This document shows, one piece after another, positions 63,439 to 64,000 of a stretch of 64,000 nt of DNA. The stretch is from Massilia sp. HP4 (GTDB lineage Bacteria > Pseudomonadota > Gammaproteobacteria > Burkholderiales > Burkholderiaceae_D): the NCBI RefSeq assembly GCF_005222695.1, contig NZ_STGG01000003.1:1-64000 (forward strand). Direction: 5' to 3'. The notes under the pieces are model-generated. The model saw only the letters and a program-made list of their open reading frames with translations. It did no database searches and was not told the DNA's origin. A program made the translations under genes and the position numbers. The first letter of the stretch is position 1, and every line of letters begins with the position of its first letter.

Positions 63439-64000
63439 ATGCGCGCGATTCTCATCCTGTGCGCCGCGCTGCTGCTGAGCGTCAGCGCGCTGGCGCAACA
63501 GCAGCCGGCGCCGCCCGTGATCCAGCTCTGGCCTGATGGCGCGCCCGGCTCCCAGGGCCGCCACAAGGAGCCAGAGACGGTCAAGGATGGCGTCTACTTC
63601 AGCAATGTGCACGCGCCCTCGCTGACCGTGGCGCAGGCCGACCGGCGCCACGCCAATGGCGCCGCCGTAATCGTCGTCCCTGGCGGCGGCCACCGCATGC
63701 TGGTGTTCCAGAACGAAGGCATGGTGGCGGCGAAGACCTTGAACCGGATCGGCGTCACCGCCTTCGTACTCAAGTACAGGCTGGCGCGCGATGGCGACTC
63801 CGGCTACAGCATCGAGGGCGATGCCGCCGCCGACCTGCGGCGCGCGGTGCGCTGGGTGCGCGCCAATGCGGCGCGCCATGGCGTCGATCCCGAACGCATT
63901 GGCGTGATGGGCTTTTCGGCCGGCGGCGAACTGGCGGCGCTGGTGGCAAATCATCCGGCACCACCAATCGCTGGCGATGCGCTGGACCGCCAGTCGGCCC
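63439..64000 (+). CDS. Secreted alpha/beta hydrolase, acetyl-esterase-like (partial)
   Basis: The gene runs off the right end, and 187 residues are visible. It has a signal peptide (ILILCAALLLSVSALAQ), the opening IQLWPDGAPGSQG typical of secreted xylan/acetyl esterases, oxyanion motif IVVPGGGHRML (about 80) and nucleophile elbow MGFSAGGELAALV (Ser near 160). It begins two bases after the stop of the preceding gene, so it is translationally coupled. It probably removes acetyl groups from the glycan attacked by the GH55-like enzyme. Confidence 0.85.
   Translation, partial: MRAILILCAALLLSVSALAQQQPAPPVIQLWPDGAPGSQGRHKEPETVKDGVYFSNVHAPSLTVAQADRRHANGAAVIVVPGGGHRMLVFQNEGMVAAKTLNRIGVTAFVLKYRLARDGDSGYSIEGDAAADLRRAVRWVRANAARHGVDPERIGVMGFSAGGELAALVANHPAPPIAGDALDRQSA

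Overview
The window looks like chromosomal DNA from a GC-rich, free-living Gram-negative betaproteobacterium. It is probably a member of the Burkholderiales family Oxalobacteraceae, in the Massilia/Telluria/Duganella group. This rests on protein resemblance (long-form LeuA, a short extra IF-1, MSHA minor pilins, OmpC-like porin, FolE, NudC, RtcB) and on the number of TonB-dependent receptors and plant-polysaccharide genes. No rRNA, tRNA, CRISPR array or prophage was seen. The only mobile trace is one short IS5-type transposase-like gene.

Layout. 1-5000: a sugar-acid type MFS transporter, a small unknown protein, an HNH endonuclease of lower GC than its surroundings, a secreted SnoaL-like protein and an NHL-repeat lipoprotein. 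5000-9400: leuA with a leucine-rich leader region, convergent infA, a likely unannotated small RNA on the minus strand (about 7443-7672), and a NERD/UvrD-like helicase. 9555-14964: a five-gene MSHA-type pseudopilus cassette (mshQ-C-D-O-P) read as one overlapping unit. 15053-24664: housekeeping and signalling genes (AraC regulator, a membrane-free Cache-CheW protein, HAD phosphatase, RtcB RNA ligase, PAP2 phosphatase, folE, nudC). 24879-32402: a carbamoyltransferase/glycosyltransferase-9 pair, an AraC regulator, an MFS carrier, a secreted esterase and ohr.

32618-43322 is a cello-oligosaccharide (beta-glucoside) utilisation locus. It holds a LacI regulator, a TonB receptor with two LacI-type operators at its promoter, GH1 beta-glucosidase, glucokinase, an AmpG-like permease, a GH9 cellulase fused in frame to a UPF0303 domain, and a Gfo/Idh/MocA oxidoreductase. 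Outer-membrane uptake, hydrolysis to glucose, inner-membrane transport and phosphorylation are all present. 43304-47715 holds a hybrid histidine kinase, a beta-lactamase-family lipoprotein and a porin. 47972-55009 is a universal stress protein followed by a complete group-2 Mrp Na+/H+ antiporter operon (mrpA(B)CDEFG).

55203-64000 (running off the window) is the most unusual part. Gluconokinase lies behind two GntR/LacI-type operators, followed by a TonB receptor, a GntP-family gluconate permease, a 1012-residue secreted protein with two pectate-lyase-3/GH55-like beta-helices joined to a gluconolactonase-like beta-propeller, and an acetyl-esterase-like hydrolase. Read together, this looks like a locus that takes a glycan to gluconate outside the cytoplasm and imports gluconate for phosphorylation. 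That reading is inference.
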